A stretch of DNA of 64,000 nt from JBDHDH01 sp039591615 (lineage in GTDB: Bacteria; Gemmatimonadota; Gemmatimonadetes; Gemmatimonadales; GWC2-71-9), in assembly GCA_039591615.1 (NCBI GenBank), contig JBDHDH010000027.1, positions 18,849 to 82,848 on the forward strand. Reading direction: 5' to 3'. Position 1 is the stretch's first letter; every line of letters begins with the position of its first letter. The notes below the pieces were generated by a model. It was given only the letters and a program-made list of their open reading frames with translations, was not told the DNA's origin and did not search any database. The translations under genes were made by a program, and so were the position numbers. Below, in pieces: positions 51,504-60,362 of this stretch.

Positions 51504-52528
51504 CGCGGATCACTGTCCTCACCGGAGGGTCGACGCCGGAACGGGAAGTGGCTCTTGCGGGAGCCGCGCAGGTTGTTTCGGCACTCAGGGCGGTTGGATA
51601 CCACGTCACCGTCATCGACACCGTCAACGGCTCGCTTTCCCCCTCGGATGAGGAGCGGCTGCTGGTCCCCTCGGTGGGAAGAGTGCCGCCTAGCCTGGAG
51701 GAACTCCGAGTCTTGGCCGCCAGAGAATCGCTTTCCGCCCTGGTTGCCCTCCCGGCGGTTCGGGAGGCCGACCTCGTCTTCATCGTGCTGCACGGCCGGC
51801 AAGGAGAGGGCGGGTTGGTCCAGGCAATCCTCGAAACTGCTTGCATCCCCTATGCGGGAAGCGATCCAACGGGAAGCGCCCTCGCCATGGACAAGGACGT
51901 GGCGAAGCGTCTTCTCCGCCACGCAGGCGTTCCAACACCCAACTGGGTCATGTGGCCCGCGGAGGATGAGGAGATCCGGCGCCTGGGACGGCCACTCGTG
52001 GTGAAGCCATCGAAAGCCGGATCCACGGTGGGACTGACAGTGGTACGAGACTCAAGCCATGTCCGGGCCGCCGTCGACCTCGCGTTGGCCTACGATGACG
52101 AAGTCATGGTCGAGGAGTTCCTCGACGGGCGGGAGTTCACGGTCGGGGTGCTTGGGGACGAAGCCCTCACGGTCGGCGAGATCATCCCCCAGCATGAGAT
52201 CTTCGATTATGAGTGCAAGTACACACCCGGCATGACACAGGAGATCTTTCCGGCCGACCTGCCGTCCGGCGAGGCTGCCCGGTTTCGGGCTCTCGCGCTG
52301 CGCGCGCACCGGACTCTGAAGCTGCGCGACTTCTCGCGAGTAGATTTCCGGCTGGAGAACACTGGCGTCCCGAATTGTCTCGAACTCAACACACTCCCGG
52401 GGCTCACGGCGACGAGCCTCCTCCCCCAGTCCGCCGCCGCCATGGGAATCGACTTTCGAGAACTGTGCGACCGTATTTGCCAACTCGCTTTGCGGCGGAC
52501 CCGCAGCCGGAACAAAGTCCAGGCGTAG
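51500..52528 (+). CDS. ddl: D-alanine--D-alanine ligase
   Basis: 342 residues from ATG 51500. ATP-grasp fold: N-terminal ITVLTGGSTPEREVALAGAA; FIVLHGRQGEGGLVQAILE then ACIPYAGSDPTGSALAMDKD near 105 (the CIPYxGS/KxxxK region); VVKPSKAGSTVGLTVV near 165, EEFLDGREFTVGVLGDEALT near 200, and FSRVDFRLE with PNCLELNTLPGLTATSLLPQ near 300 (metal and D-Ala binding). It makes the dipeptide that ends peptidoglycan stems. It stands outside any mur cluster. Overlaps queD. Confidence 0.93.
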   Translation: MTRITVLTGGSTPEREVALAGAAQVVSALRAVGYHVTVIDTVNGSLSPSDEERLLVPSVGRVPPSLEELRVLAARESLSALVALPAVREADLVFIVLHGRQGEGGLVQAILETACIPYAGSDPTGSALAMDKDVAKRLLRHAGVPTPNWVMWPAEDEEIRRLGRPLVVKPSKAGSTVGLTVVRDSSHVRAAVDLALAYDDEVMVEEFLDGREFTVGVLGDEALTVGEIIPQHEIFDYECKYTPGMTQEIFPADLPSGEAARFRALALRAHRTLKLRDFSRVDFRLENTGVPNCLELNTLPGLTATSLLPQSAAAMGIDFRELCDRICQLALRRTRSRNKVQA

Positions 52529-52545
52529 ATGGGTAGATTGAGGTG

Positions 52546-53364
52546 ATGCGCCAGTCTCCGTTCTCGCTCACTCCCTGGGTCCGCGGGTTGATCATCGCCA
52601 ACGCGGTGGTCTTCCTCATGAGAATCACGGTCTTCACCGGGCCGTGGTTTTTGGAGCAGTTCGCCTTCAGTCCGGAGCGTGCAGTGACACAGTGGTGGAC
52701 GTTTGCCACCTACATGTTCCTGCACGGCGGCTTCTTGCACCTCGCCTTCAACATGCTCATGCTCTTCTTCTTCGGGCCGGCCGTGGAAGATCGCATGGGC
52801 GGCCCTGCGTTCGGCCTCTACTACTTCGTGTGCGGCCTGGGTGGGGCCATCTTTTCGTTCGCGGTCTCAGCCTTCACGACGGTGATCCCTTTCGTGGGTG
52901 CGTCGGCGGCGGTGTTCGGCGTGTCGCTTGCTTTCGTCATGCACTGGCCGAACGCGCCGGTGTACGTCTTTCCACTCCCGGTCCCCATCAAAGCCAAATG
53001 GCTCGTCATCTTCCTGGCGACCATCAGCCTCATTTCGGCATTCAACGGCGCGCCGGACGGTGTTGCCCACCTGGCTCACCTCGGCGGCTTCCTCTTCGGA
53101 TTCATATACCTGAAGGGGGAAGAACGCGTCATGCATCGAGCTCGCGCGGCGATCAAACGGCCAAGACCGCAGCGCCCCAAGGCCCGCGCCCGGGCAAGCG
53201 AGGTGAAGCAAGCCCAACCCGAAGGAGCTTTCGGCGCTGAGCGCGCCATTCCCGACGCAGTCGACCGGCTCCTGGACAAGATCAACGCGAGCGGTATCGA
53301 AAGCCTCACTCCCGAAGAGCGCCGCCTCCTCGAAAACGCCAGCCGACAGCTGCGCGAACCCTGA
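52546..53364 (+). CDS. Rhomboid-family intramembrane serine protease
   Basis: 272 residues from ATG 52546. Six to seven membrane helices over residues 10-195. Catalytic Ser in GASAAVFGVSLAF near 118 and His in HLAHLGGFLFGF near 174; HGGFLHLAFNMLMLF near 62 is the conserved L1/TM2 motif. The C-terminal 75 residues are a basic cytosolic tail (KRPRPQRPKARARASEVKQA) and a helix with a Glu-rich end (SLTPEERRLLENASRQLREP), like other rhomboids with a C-terminal extension. Its substrate is unknown. Starts 17 bases after ddl. Confidence 0.92.
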   Translation: MRQSPFSLTPWVRGLIIANAVVFLMRITVFTGPWFLEQFAFSPERAVTQWWTFATYMFLHGGFLHLAFNMLMLFFFGPAVEDRMGGPAFGLYYFVCGLGGAIFSFAVSAFTTVIPFVGASAAVFGVSLAFVMHWPNAPVYVFPLPVPIKAKWLVIFLATISLISAFNGAPDGVAHLAHLGGFLFGFIYLKGEERVMHRARAAIKRPRPQRPKARARASEVKQAQPEGAFGAERAIPDAVDRLLDKINASGIESLTPEERRLLENASRQLREP

Positions 53365-53572
53365 GTCGCCAATGGCAGCACGCCCGAGCGTGCGCTACGG
53401 GCATATGGCGGCCATCGATGCAGGGGCCGTCCCCACATGGATTCCAGCCTGAGGCAGTACGGCAATTGGACGCGATCGTGCCGTAGGTCGACACCTCGAT
53501 GCTAACGAGCCATCCGCCCTTCCCCACACACTTGTCAGTTTCAGCGGTGTATCCCAAATTGGATGCGCCTCC

Positions 53573-54517
53573 ATGCTCATCAATCTCATACCAGAGTTCT
53601 TCGCCGCCCTCGAGGGGCCGGATCCGCTGGAGGCCTACCGTCGGTATCTCGATGCACACTCTCCAGTACTTCACGCATATTGGCACAACTACATCCTCGA
53701 TCTGGAGAGCCCACACGCGGAAGACGTGATTCGTCGGGCCGTCACGGCCGATCGACGGGATCTCCAGGAGCTCCTGGACCAGGTGGACGTCGAACGTATC
53801 GTCGAGGAGACGATCGCCGGATGCCAGGATCGGTTGGAGGCCGAGTCGCCATTTGACGTGTATCTCATGGTCGGGGTTGGTGGTGCAAACGCTGGGGAGC
53901 TGGTCGTGGGGGGTCGAGGCATCGCCTTCGTCTGCCTCGAGCATTTCACGGGGCGCCCCAACCCGGAGTCCCTCGGTCTCGGTCTGCGCCCCGAGTTGAT
54001 TCCCCTCTGGCTGGCCCACGAGATCGGCCACGTGGTGCGGTACACCGCCCCTGACAGCCAGGCGGAGCTCGCCGATGTTGTCCGCAGCTCCCGGGGCTAC
54101 TACGACTACTGGGAGTCCGGAAGCCTGACCACGCTACGGGAACTCATGGTGAACGAAGGGCTCGCCGTGGAGGCGTCGAGATTGATGGTGCCAGGGTTTC
54201 AGCCTTGGGACTACCTAGGCTACTCACGACGGGCCTATCGTCGACTCCGCGAATTGGACGCCTTCCTGACCCGAGCCATTGCGGCCGATCTGGAGCGCCG
54301 AGGTTTGGGCTACCGACTGCGATACCTCTCCGGTGGTGTCCCGCCGGCTCAACGCGTCGTGGGGGGAAGGGTGATCCCTGAACGGGCTGGATACTACCTG
54401 GGACATCGCATGGTGGAGCCGCTGGTCTCCGAACTCGGGATCGCCCGAGCGCTGCGAACATCCGCCGGGGCCTGCCGAGCTCTCGAGACGCTCGAAGGTG
54501 GAGCGCAGAGCGCGTGA
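53573..54517 (+). CDS. Putative zinc metalloprotease, DUF2268-like
   Basis: 314 residues. The zinc motif is LAHEIGHVVRY near residue 148 (HEXXH), with a Glu at the start of LRELMVNEGLAVEASRL, about 40 residues later, as third ligand. Helical DAHSPVLHAYWHNYILDLES leads in. There is no signal peptide. The pattern resembles DUF2268 (HopJ-like predicted proteases). The overlap with the next small gene is four bases. No motif fixes the substrate. Confidence 0.7.
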   Translation: MLINLIPEFFAALEGPDPLEAYRRYLDAHSPVLHAYWHNYILDLESPHAEDVIRRAVTADRRDLQELLDQVDVERIVEETIAGCQDRLEAESPFDVYLMVGVGGANAGELVVGGRGIAFVCLEHFTGRPNPESLGLGLRPELIPLWLAHEIGHVVRYTAPDSQAELADVVRSSRGYYDYWESGSLTTLRELMVNEGLAVEASRLMVPGFQPWDYLGYSRRAYRRLRELDAFLTRAIAADLERRGLGYRLRYLSGGVPPAQRVVGGRVIPERAGYYLGHRMVEPLVSELGIARALRTSAGACRALETLEGGAQSA

Positions 54518-54750
54518 GGAAGAAACGATCGCGCAAGGCGACGCGGAAGCGGATATCCACGTCCCCACCCACGCCCGACGAGCGCCGAACGAAGGTGGCG
54601 CTTCGAGAGGTGTTGAACGAGCTCGTCGAGCATGTCCGCTGGCTCTCACGGGATCTGCCACGACTATCAACCGATCAGCTCGACTACGCGCAGGACCGCC
54701 TCGAATGGCTTGCCGATGAGGTCTGGCGCCTGACCGTGGACGGGGACTGA
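54514..54750 (+). CDS. Hypothetical small basic protein
   Basis: 78 residues from GTG 54514. A very basic N-terminal tail (RKKRSRKATRKRISTSPPTP) is followed by helices (VALREVLNELVEHVRWLSRD, LDYAQDRLEWLADEVWRLTV). The basic tail could bind nucleic acid or membrane. It overlaps the metalloprotease gene by four bases and is convergent with mnmE (9 bases between stops). Confidence 0.6.
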   Translation: MRKKRSRKATRKRISTSPPTPDERRTKVALREVLNELVEHVRWLSRDLPRLSTDQLDYAQDRLEWLADEVWRLTVDGD

Positions 54751-54758
54751 TCTTCCCT

Positions 54759-56111
54759 TCACTTGCCCACACAGAACCTCGCAAAGACGCGATCGAGCAC
54801 GTCTTCTGTCGTGACGAGTCCGATCACGTCCTCCAGAGCGGAGACGGCAGAGCGCAAATGCGTGGCGGCGACGGCACCTTCGAGCCCAGCTTTGCGCGCC
54901 GCAGCGAATGCCTCGACCTCCTCGAGCGCGCGTCGGAGGGCCGCACGGTGACGTTCCCGGGTGATAAGTGGCTCGACTTCTCCCTGGCCTGCCAGCTTCG
55001 AGAACCCGACCTCCGCGAGCACCCCGCGCAACTCGGCGAGGCCCGCACCGGTCTCCGCCGACACCGTCACCACGCGTTCCCCCCGGAGCGGTACCGCCAA
55101 GGGCTTCCCCAGATCGGCTTTCGTGCGGACCAAGACTACCGGAGCGGTCAGAGCCGCCAGGAATTCGCTTTCCTCGGACGATAGCCACCGGCCGGCTTCG
55201 AGACAGAACAACACAAGATCGGCAGCCGCCAGGTAGCGGTGACTGAACTCGATCCCTATGCGCTCAACGGTGTCCTCACTGTCACGGAGACCAGCCGTGT
55301 CGATGAGTCGGAACGGGAAGCCTCCGCACGATGCGGCCGCTTCAATGGCATCCCGCGTGGTCCCCGGTCGCTCGGTGACAATCGCCCGCTCCCTCCCGAG
55401 GAGCGCGTTGAACAGTGAGGACTTCCCCACATTGGGACACCCAGCGATCACAGCTATAGCTCCGTCCCGCAGCCGTTCACCATCTGCAGCAGTACCTAGC
55501 AAGTTGGTAAGGCGCAGCCGCACGGTTTCTATCGCCGCGTCCACCTGCTCCGGTGGGATCGGGCCGCTGTCTTCTTCGGGGAAGTCGATCTCGTAGCAGA
55601 CCAGCACCTCCAGCTCAAGGACGTCGTCCCGAAGCCCGGCGATCCGCTGTGAGAGTCCCTGATCGAACTGGTTGAAGGCCGCCCGACGTTGAGCGGGTGC
55701 CGTGGCGTCGGTGAGGTCACCCACGGCCTCTGCTTGCAAGAGGTCCATTTTGCCGTTCAGGAGGGCTCGACGCGTGAACTCCCCCGGTGCAGCTTGGCGG
55801 GCACCAGCTGCCAGCACCGCGCCCAATACCTCGGCAGGAATCAGCAGGCCGCCGTGGGTGGTGACTTCGACCAGGTCTTCACCTGTGTAGGAATGCGGCT
55901 GAGAGTAGACGACGTAGAGGACTTCGTCGAGTACTTCTCCGCCCTGCGGATGGTACACACGCGCCAGGCGGGCGGAACGGTAGGGCTCCGCACGGAACGG
56001 ATTCAGCACCGATGCGGCGAGTTCGTGCGCTCCTCGACCCGAGATCCGAATCAGGGCGATGGCCGACCGGCCAGGCGGTGTGGCGATCGCCGCAATGGTG
56101 TCAGAGAGCAT
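54759..56111 (-). CDS. mnmE: tRNA modification GTPase MnmE
   Basis: 450 residues. With MnmG it makes the carboxymethylaminomethyl modification at U34. N-terminal folate-binding domain (SDTIAAIATPPGRSAIALIR; YTGEDLVEVTTHGGLL), then a G domain with Walker A IAGCPNVGKSSLFNALLGRE near residue 220, RPGTTRDAIEA (G2), DTAGLRDSEDTVER (G3) and VRTKADLGK (G4), and the C-terminal catalytic FARFCVGK with the conserved Cys. Length is normal. MnmG is not in the window. It is the last gene of the rpmH-rnpA-yidD-yidC-mnmE order. Confidence 0.97.
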   Translation of the reverse strand: MLSDTIAAIATPPGRSAIALIRISGRGAHELAASVLNPFRAEPYRSARLARVYHPQGGEVLDEVLYVVYSQPHSYTGEDLVEVTTHGGLLIPAEVLGAVLAAGARQAAPGEFTRRALLNGKMDLLQAEAVGDLTDATAPAQRRAAFNQFDQGLSQRIAGLRDDVLELEVLVCYEIDFPEEDSGPIPPEQVDAAIETVRLRLTNLLGTAADGERLRDGAIAVIAGCPNVGKSSLFNALLGRERAIVTERPGTTRDAIEAAASCGGFPFRLIDTAGLRDSEDTVERIGIEFSHRYLAAADLVLFCLEAGRWLSSEESEFLAALTAPVVLVRTKADLGKPLAVPLRGERVVTVSAETGAGLAELRGVLAEVGFSKLAGQGEVEPLITRERHRAALRRALEEVEAFAAARKAGLEGAVAATHLRSAVSALEDVIGLVTTEDVLDRVFARFCVGK

Positions 56112-56184
56112 GCCGAGAGTTGCCTGGAGGAATCCCCTGCATCGGTACCACCCGACTCATCCCGAGCGCAACGGACCCGTTCTG

Positions 56185-57885
56185 TCAGCGCTTCCCGAGT
56201 CTCCGCATCCGATCCTTCGCGACGAGCCACTGCTGGGGAATGCTCGCAATATTGCTGACCGCATAATACAGATTGAGACCCGACGAGAACTTGAGGAACA
56301 GGACCGTCAGCATGCCGGGCATGAAGTAGGTGATCATCTTGGTCTGCGGAGTGGGCGGCACGCCGATCTGACCAATCTTCGAGACCGCAAACATCGAGAG
56401 ACCCATGACGATTGGGATGATGAACAACGGATCCGCCCGGGAGAGATCCGGCAACCAGAGGAAGGGGACGCCGCGGAACTCGATCGTCTCACGAAATACA
56501 AAGAACAAGGCAAAGAGCACGGGCATGGGAATGAGCATCGGAAGACATCCCCCCAGCGGATTGACTCCGTGCTCGCGGTATAACTTCATCATTTCCTGCT
56601 GCAACTTCTGCGAATCGTTCTTGTACCGCTCCTGCAGCGCTTTTAGCTCGGGTTGCACGGCCTGCATCGCCACGCTCGAGCGCATTGCCTTCTGGTTCAG
56701 GGGCCACAAGACGATGCGAACAGCGATACCAAAGAGCACTAACACCCACCCGTATGCGAGGCTGAGGGTCTCGTGCATCCAGATGAGAACACGGACGATG
56801 AGATTGGCGAACGGCCGGATGATAGGACGGAAAACCCAGCCGTATGGATTGATGTCCTCGAAGTCGTGTCCGACCCTCGCCAGCCGGCCGAACTCCTGGG
56901 GTCCGGCGTAGACCGAGTACGTGAACACGCCCCCTGGGGCAGGCAGCGAGACTAGCACATCCGTCCGCACGTTATGCTTGCCCGACGGCAAGCCCGCAGT
57001 GGCCACCGCCCCGCCGAACTGCGGTCGATCACCTTCGAGGGCCATCACCGCCACCGCGAAGTATTTCGACTTCACGGCGACCCATTCAAACGGACCCGAG
57101 AGCTCACGACGCTCGCCGGGCACCGTGACCGGGTTGCCCTCGGGGTCCAGCACCACCGTCGCTGCGTCCAGCGACCCGAACTTCAGGCTCTCCGTCTTGG
57201 TCGCCTTGGTCACTACGGCATACACGCGAAAATCTTCCACGCTGTCAGCCTCTACCAGGGCGATCCGCGGGCCGAGTCCCACCAGAACCAATCCTCGGGT
57301 GGCGATATCGGAGAAGTCGCCGCTCACATCGAACAGGTACCGGTCCGGTCGGAACCGGTAGGTGAGCCGCACAGAGGCCCCTCCGCGAGTCGCCACCCAC
57401 GACAAGGTCGTTCCGGAATCGCGGACCTGAATCGTCTGCTGGGAGGGCTGGAAAGCCCAGTCGGCCAGGGAGATCGTGTCGTTCCCCACGACCAGGCGAG
57501 ATGCGAGAAACTGCGGATCCGCAGGAATCAGTTGGGCCAGTCCCGAGTCGGTGGCGGCGAACGACCGATAGTCCTTGAGCGTCGCGCCGACGAGTCGCGC
57601 GCCGCGACCGGAAAAAGTATAGCGATAGAGCGGTGACTCGACGGTGACGGCGCTCGAGGACTCGCTGTCTGGGAGTATCCTCGGAGCCGAGTCGCGGACT
57701 GCGTCGGGAAGATCTGCAATGGCCTCGGAGGGCGCACGCGTCGTGGTGTCCGGCACTCGGGTGACGGTGTCCCCAGCCTCCACCGCGGCCCCGCGAGTCG
57801 GTGACGGCTTCGGTGGAAACAGGATGGAGGGAAGAACGGCCACGATCAGCATCAAGCCGATCGCCAGGATCACTCGGCGGTCCAT
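56185..57885 (-). CDS. yidC: Membrane protein insertase YidC
   Basis: 566 residues, long Gram-negative form. TM1 at residues 5-22 (VILAIGLMLIVAVLPSIL), then a large periplasmic beta-rich domain of about 300 residues, then the conserved insertase core: SLAYGWVLVLFGIAVRIVLW, NQKAMRSSVAMQAVQPELK, LKALQERYKNDSQKLQQEMM, YREHGVNPLGGCLPMLIPMP and YFMPGMLTVLFLKFSSGLNL. The periplasmic domain and the length support a Gram-negative envelope. It starts 11 bases after yidD; the C-terminus (KDRMRRLGKR) is basic. Confidence 0.97.
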   Translation of the reverse strand: MDRRVILAIGLMLIVAVLPSILFPPKPSPTRGAAVEAGDTVTRVPDTTTRAPSEAIADLPDAVRDSAPRILPDSESSSAVTVESPLYRYTFSGRGARLVGATLKDYRSFAATDSGLAQLIPADPQFLASRLVVGNDTISLADWAFQPSQQTIQVRDSGTTLSWVATRGGASVRLTYRFRPDRYLFDVSGDFSDIATRGLVLVGLGPRIALVEADSVEDFRVYAVVTKATKTESLKFGSLDAATVVLDPEGNPVTVPGERRELSGPFEWVAVKSKYFAVAVMALEGDRPQFGGAVATAGLPSGKHNVRTDVLVSLPAPGGVFTYSVYAGPQEFGRLARVGHDFEDINPYGWVFRPIIRPFANLIVRVLIWMHETLSLAYGWVLVLFGIAVRIVLWPLNQKAMRSSVAMQAVQPELKALQERYKNDSQKLQQEMMKLYREHGVNPLGGCLPMLIPMPVLFALFFVFRETIEFRGVPFLWLPDLSRADPLFIIPIVMGLSMFAVSKIGQIGVPPTPQTKMITYFMPGMLTVLFLKFSSGLNLYYAVSNIASIPQQWLVAKDRMRRLGKR

Positions 57886-57896
57886 GGGCTAGCGGA

Positions 57897-58136
57897 TCAT
57901 GGCACAGGATCGTATCCACCGGCGTGGAACGGATGACACCGGATGATCCGCCGGACCCCCAGCCAGCCTCCTCTCAGCGCGCCGTAGCGTCGAACGGCTT
58001 CCAACGCGTACGCCGAACACGTTGGCCTGTAGCGACATGGGGACGGCAAGGGTGAAGCCAACACCTGGTAGCTGCGAATGAGGGCAGCCACGACGCGTCG
58101 CGGAAGGCTTGCTATGACGAGAGCGAACGCTGCCAT
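57897..58136 (-). CDS. yidD: Membrane protein insertion efficiency factor YidD
   Basis: 79 residues from ATG 58136. The YidD signature is complete: LIRSYQVLASPLPSPCRYRP then TCSAYALEAVRRYGALRGGW and RIIRCHPFHAGGYDPVP, with the conserved Cys residues. A peripheral membrane protein that aids YidC. Its start lies 25 bases inside the 3' end of rnpA, on the same strand, so translation is overlapping. Confidence 0.95.
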   Translation of the reverse strand: MAAFALVIASLPRRVVAALIRSYQVLASPLPSPCRYRPTCSAYALEAVRRYGALRGGWLGVRRIIRCHPFHAGGYDPVP

Positions 58137-58456
58137 TGTTCGAGATCGGTTGCCAGCTTCTGAAATGCCGCTTGATAGGCTGCAGCGCGAGATCTGACGA
58201 CGAGATCCAGCGGTACCAAATCCGGCAGGATGCGCCGCCGCACAAGCTCGCGCAGCCGGCGCCGCAGACGGTTTCGCGCCACCGCGGTGGCGCCGTGTCG
58301 GGGAACCACGAGTCCGAATCGGGGATGTCCCTGATCGTTGGGGCACCAAGCGAAGTCGAGACGCAGTGTTCGGCGGCGTTGACCCGAGCGCAGCACCGCG
58401 ACAATGTCCGCAGTGCGGTTAAGTCGCCAGCTCCTGGGGAGCCGCTCGCTCTTCAA
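58112..58456 (-). CDS. rnpA: Ribonuclease P protein component
   Basis: 114 residues from TTG 58456, which overlaps the rpmH stop as TTGA and follows GGAGG. RnpA features: LPRSWRLNRTADIVAVLRSG at the start, RFGLVVPRHGATAVARNRLR near 60, and RRRLRELVRR, the RNR region that binds P RNA. The frame is open to ATG 58540 inside rpmH, but 114 residues is the usual length. It assists the RNA encoded by rnpB at 63465-63833. Confidence 0.92.
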   Translation of the reverse strand: MKSERLPRSWRLNRTADIVAVLRSGQRRRTLRLDFAWCPNDQGHPRFGLVVPRHGATAVARNRLRRRLRELVRRRILPDLVPLDLVVRSRAAAYQAAFQKLATDLEQWQRSLSS

Positions 58457-58614
58457 CGCCCTCCGTGTTTCGACGGCAACTGAACAGTCAGCCGCTTGCG
58501 CCCCCTCCTGCGCCGGCGATTGAGGACGGCACGACCCCACCGCGTGCGCATCCGCGCCCGGAATCCATGTTTGCTTGTACGCCGCCGGTTCCGCGGCCGG
58601 TATGTCGGTTTCAT
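58453..58614 (-). CDS. rpmH: 50S ribosomal protein L34
   Basis: 53 residues from ATG 58614. Hallmark L34 sequence: MKPTYRPRNRRRTSKHGFRA then RMRTRWGRAVLNRRRRRGRK. It ends VQLPSKHGGR, slightly longer than the usual 44-46. It opens the conserved rpmH-rnpA-yidD-yidC-mnmE order next to dnaA and is too short for common ORF cut-offs. The ribosome-binding site GGGAGAAG is 4-8 bases upstream. Confidence 0.97.
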   Translation of the reverse strand: MKPTYRPRNRRRTSKHGFRARMRTRWGRAVLNRRRRRGRKRLTVQLPSKHGGR

Positions 58615-58671
58615 ACTTCTCCCAGCGTGCGGGGCACGAAAGCTAGTCGTGCCCGGTCGGCAGGGTCAAGG

Positions 58672-58700
58672 TTGACTTTTCCACACGGGAGCGGTACAAT
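58672..58700 (+). promoter_or_regulatory. dnaA promoter with overlapping DnaA box
   Basis: TTGACT (58672-58677), a 17-base spacer, TACAAT (58695-58700): five of six at each element with ideal spacing, about 40 bases before dnaA. The spacer begins TTTTCCACA (58677-58685), one mismatch from the DnaA box TTATCCACA, so DnaA can repress its own promoter. The divergent rpmH gene starts 58 bases upstream. Confidence 0.8.
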
Positions 58701-58747
58701 CTTGCGCCCTTTCGAAAGCTACCCACCCTTCCACAACAACTGTGCAG

Positions 58748-60127
58748 ATGGAGTTTTCTGCCAAAGACGCTTGGGCACGTCTTCTCGAGGCCGCCCGGCA
58801 TCAACTCCCCGACGCCACCGTTCGCACCTGGCTGGAACCTGTTGAACCGATCGCACTCCGTGAAGGACGGTTGATCGTCGGCGCCCCAGACCAGTTCGCG
58901 GTGGAGTGGAATCAATCGAAGCACACTCCACTCTTGTGCCGACTCGCCGGCGACGTGTTCGGGGCACCGATCGACGTCGTGTTCCAGGTCCAGGAGGAAC
59001 GTGCGCGGCGGCCGCAGATGGACTTTTTCGTGGCGCCGCCCTCAGGCACCAAGACGGGAGCCGCACGCGGATCCACCCGGCCGCTCAACGAGCGCTACTC
59101 GTTCAAGACCTTCGTCATCGGGAAGTCGAATGAACTGGCGGCCGCCGCCGCCCATGCGGTCGCCGAGGCGCCGGGGAAGACCTACAATCCGCTCTTCATC
59201 TACGGAGCCACGGGGCTCGGCAAGACGCACCTCATGCAGGCCATTGCCCACGCGGTGCTGGAACGCAACGGCGACAACCGCGTCGTGTACATGGGTGCGG
59301 AACAGTTCATCAACGAGGTGATCGAAAGCATCCACAGTCGAACGATGTCCGAGTTCCGGAAGCGCTATCGAACGGAGGTCGACATCTTCCTGGTCGATGA
59401 CGTGCATTTCCTCGAAGGCAAGGAAATGACCCAGGAGGAGTTCTTCCACACGTTCAACGCGCTCCACGAGGCAGGCAAGCAAATCGTCCTCACCTCCGAC
59501 CGAGCCCCTAACGAGATCCCAGGCCTCGAGTCCCGGCTGGTAAGCCGTTTCGAGTGGGGGATGGTCGCGGACATCGGACAGCCCGACTTGGAGCACCGCA
59601 TCGCTATCCTGCGAAAAAAAGCCGAACAGGACCACCTCGAACTCACGATTCCGGACGACGTGCTCCGCTTCATCGCCGAGCACGTCCGGAGCTCGGTTCG
59701 CGAGCTCGAGGGATGTATCATCAAGCTCTTGCTCTATGCGTCCCTCAGGCACCGGGAGGTGACGACCGACCTCGCTAGGGAGGCGCTCGCAGACAAGATC
59801 AAACAGGCAGAGGCGAGTCAGGCGGGTGCCATACCGGCCCCACCAACGGTCGACCGGGTCCAGGAGGTCGTGGCGCGGCGGTGGGGGGTGACACCCGAAG
59901 GGCTACGGTCGAAGGCCCGCACCAAGACACTCACGGCACCCCGTCAGGTCGCGATGTTTCTCGCCCGGGAGATGCTCGGGATGCAGTTGGTGGAGATCGG
60001 TCAGGCATTCGGCGGTCGGGATCACTCCACCGTGATCCACAGCGTCGACAAAGTCCAGCGAGAAATGGCCCGTGACCGCAGGTTCCGCGACCGAGTGGAA
60101 CTAGCGCGAACCGAACTCTCAGCCTGA
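58748..60127 (+). CDS. dnaA: Chromosomal replication initiator DnaA
   Basis: 459 residues from ATG 58748 (GTG 58742 is in frame just before). Domain I at 1-85 (AKDAWARLLEAARHQLPDAT), a short domain II linker, domain III AAA+ with Walker A LFIYGATGLGKTHLMQAIAH near residue 155, Walker B VDIFLVDDVHFLEGKE near 212, and sensor motifs (SRLVSRFEWGMVADIGQPDL). Domain IV ends with the DnaA-box helix-turn-helix GRDHSTVIHSVDKVQREM. Length is typical. It melts oriC and loads the helicase. Confidence 0.98.
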   Translation: MEFSAKDAWARLLEAARHQLPDATVRTWLEPVEPIALREGRLIVGAPDQFAVEWNQSKHTPLLCRLAGDVFGAPIDVVFQVQEERARRPQMDFFVAPPSGTKTGAARGSTRPLNERYSFKTFVIGKSNELAAAAAHAVAEAPGKTYNPLFIYGATGLGKTHLMQAIAHAVLERNGDNRVVYMGAEQFINEVIESIHSRTMSEFRKRYRTEVDIFLVDDVHFLEGKEMTQEEFFHTFNALHEAGKQIVLTSDRAPNEIPGLESRLVSRFEWGMVADIGQPDLEHRIAILRKKAEQDHLELTIPDDVLRFIAEHVRSSVRELEGCIIKLLLYASLRHREVTTDLAREALADKIKQAEASQAGAIPAPPTVDRVQEVVARRWGVTPEGLRSKARTKTLTAPRQVAMFLAREMLGMQLVEIGQAFGGRDHSTVIHSVDKVQREMARDRRFRDRVELARTELSA

Positions 60128-60362
60128 TGAACCGAGTTGTTGAAGCGCCGTGTGGACGGCTGTGTGTAGGTGCGATCTCTCCCTACTTGCTGGCCGATGT
60201 GTCCACGCTTGCCACACCGGATTCACACGACCAAGGGCACCAAACACCATGTGGTCAGGGGAGTTGGAGAGTTCTTCAAGGTTTGCGGACCCTCTACTAA
60301 TACTACTAGTTTATTACTTATAGAGTAGAAGTAGTAAGTTCTTTCCACATGATAGGACAGCC
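60128..60362. other. Probable oriC in the dnaA-dnaN intergenic region
   Basis: A 235-base interval between dnaA and dnaN. The right part (60293-60345) is AT-rich with TAG/TAA-type trinucleotide runs (CTACTAATACTACTAG, TAGAAGTAGTAAG) like DnaA-trio unwinding elements on both strands. Weak DnaA boxes occur near it: TGTGGACGG (about 60150), TGTGTCCAC (about 60199) and TTTCCACAT (about 60342). None matches the consensus exactly. Position next to dnaA is the classical oriC place. Confidence 0.6.

Noticed and set aside
53365..53572. Small gene or RNA between the rhomboid and metalloprotease genes
   Set aside because: No start with a ribosome-binding site, no hairpin or tRNA-like arms were seen.
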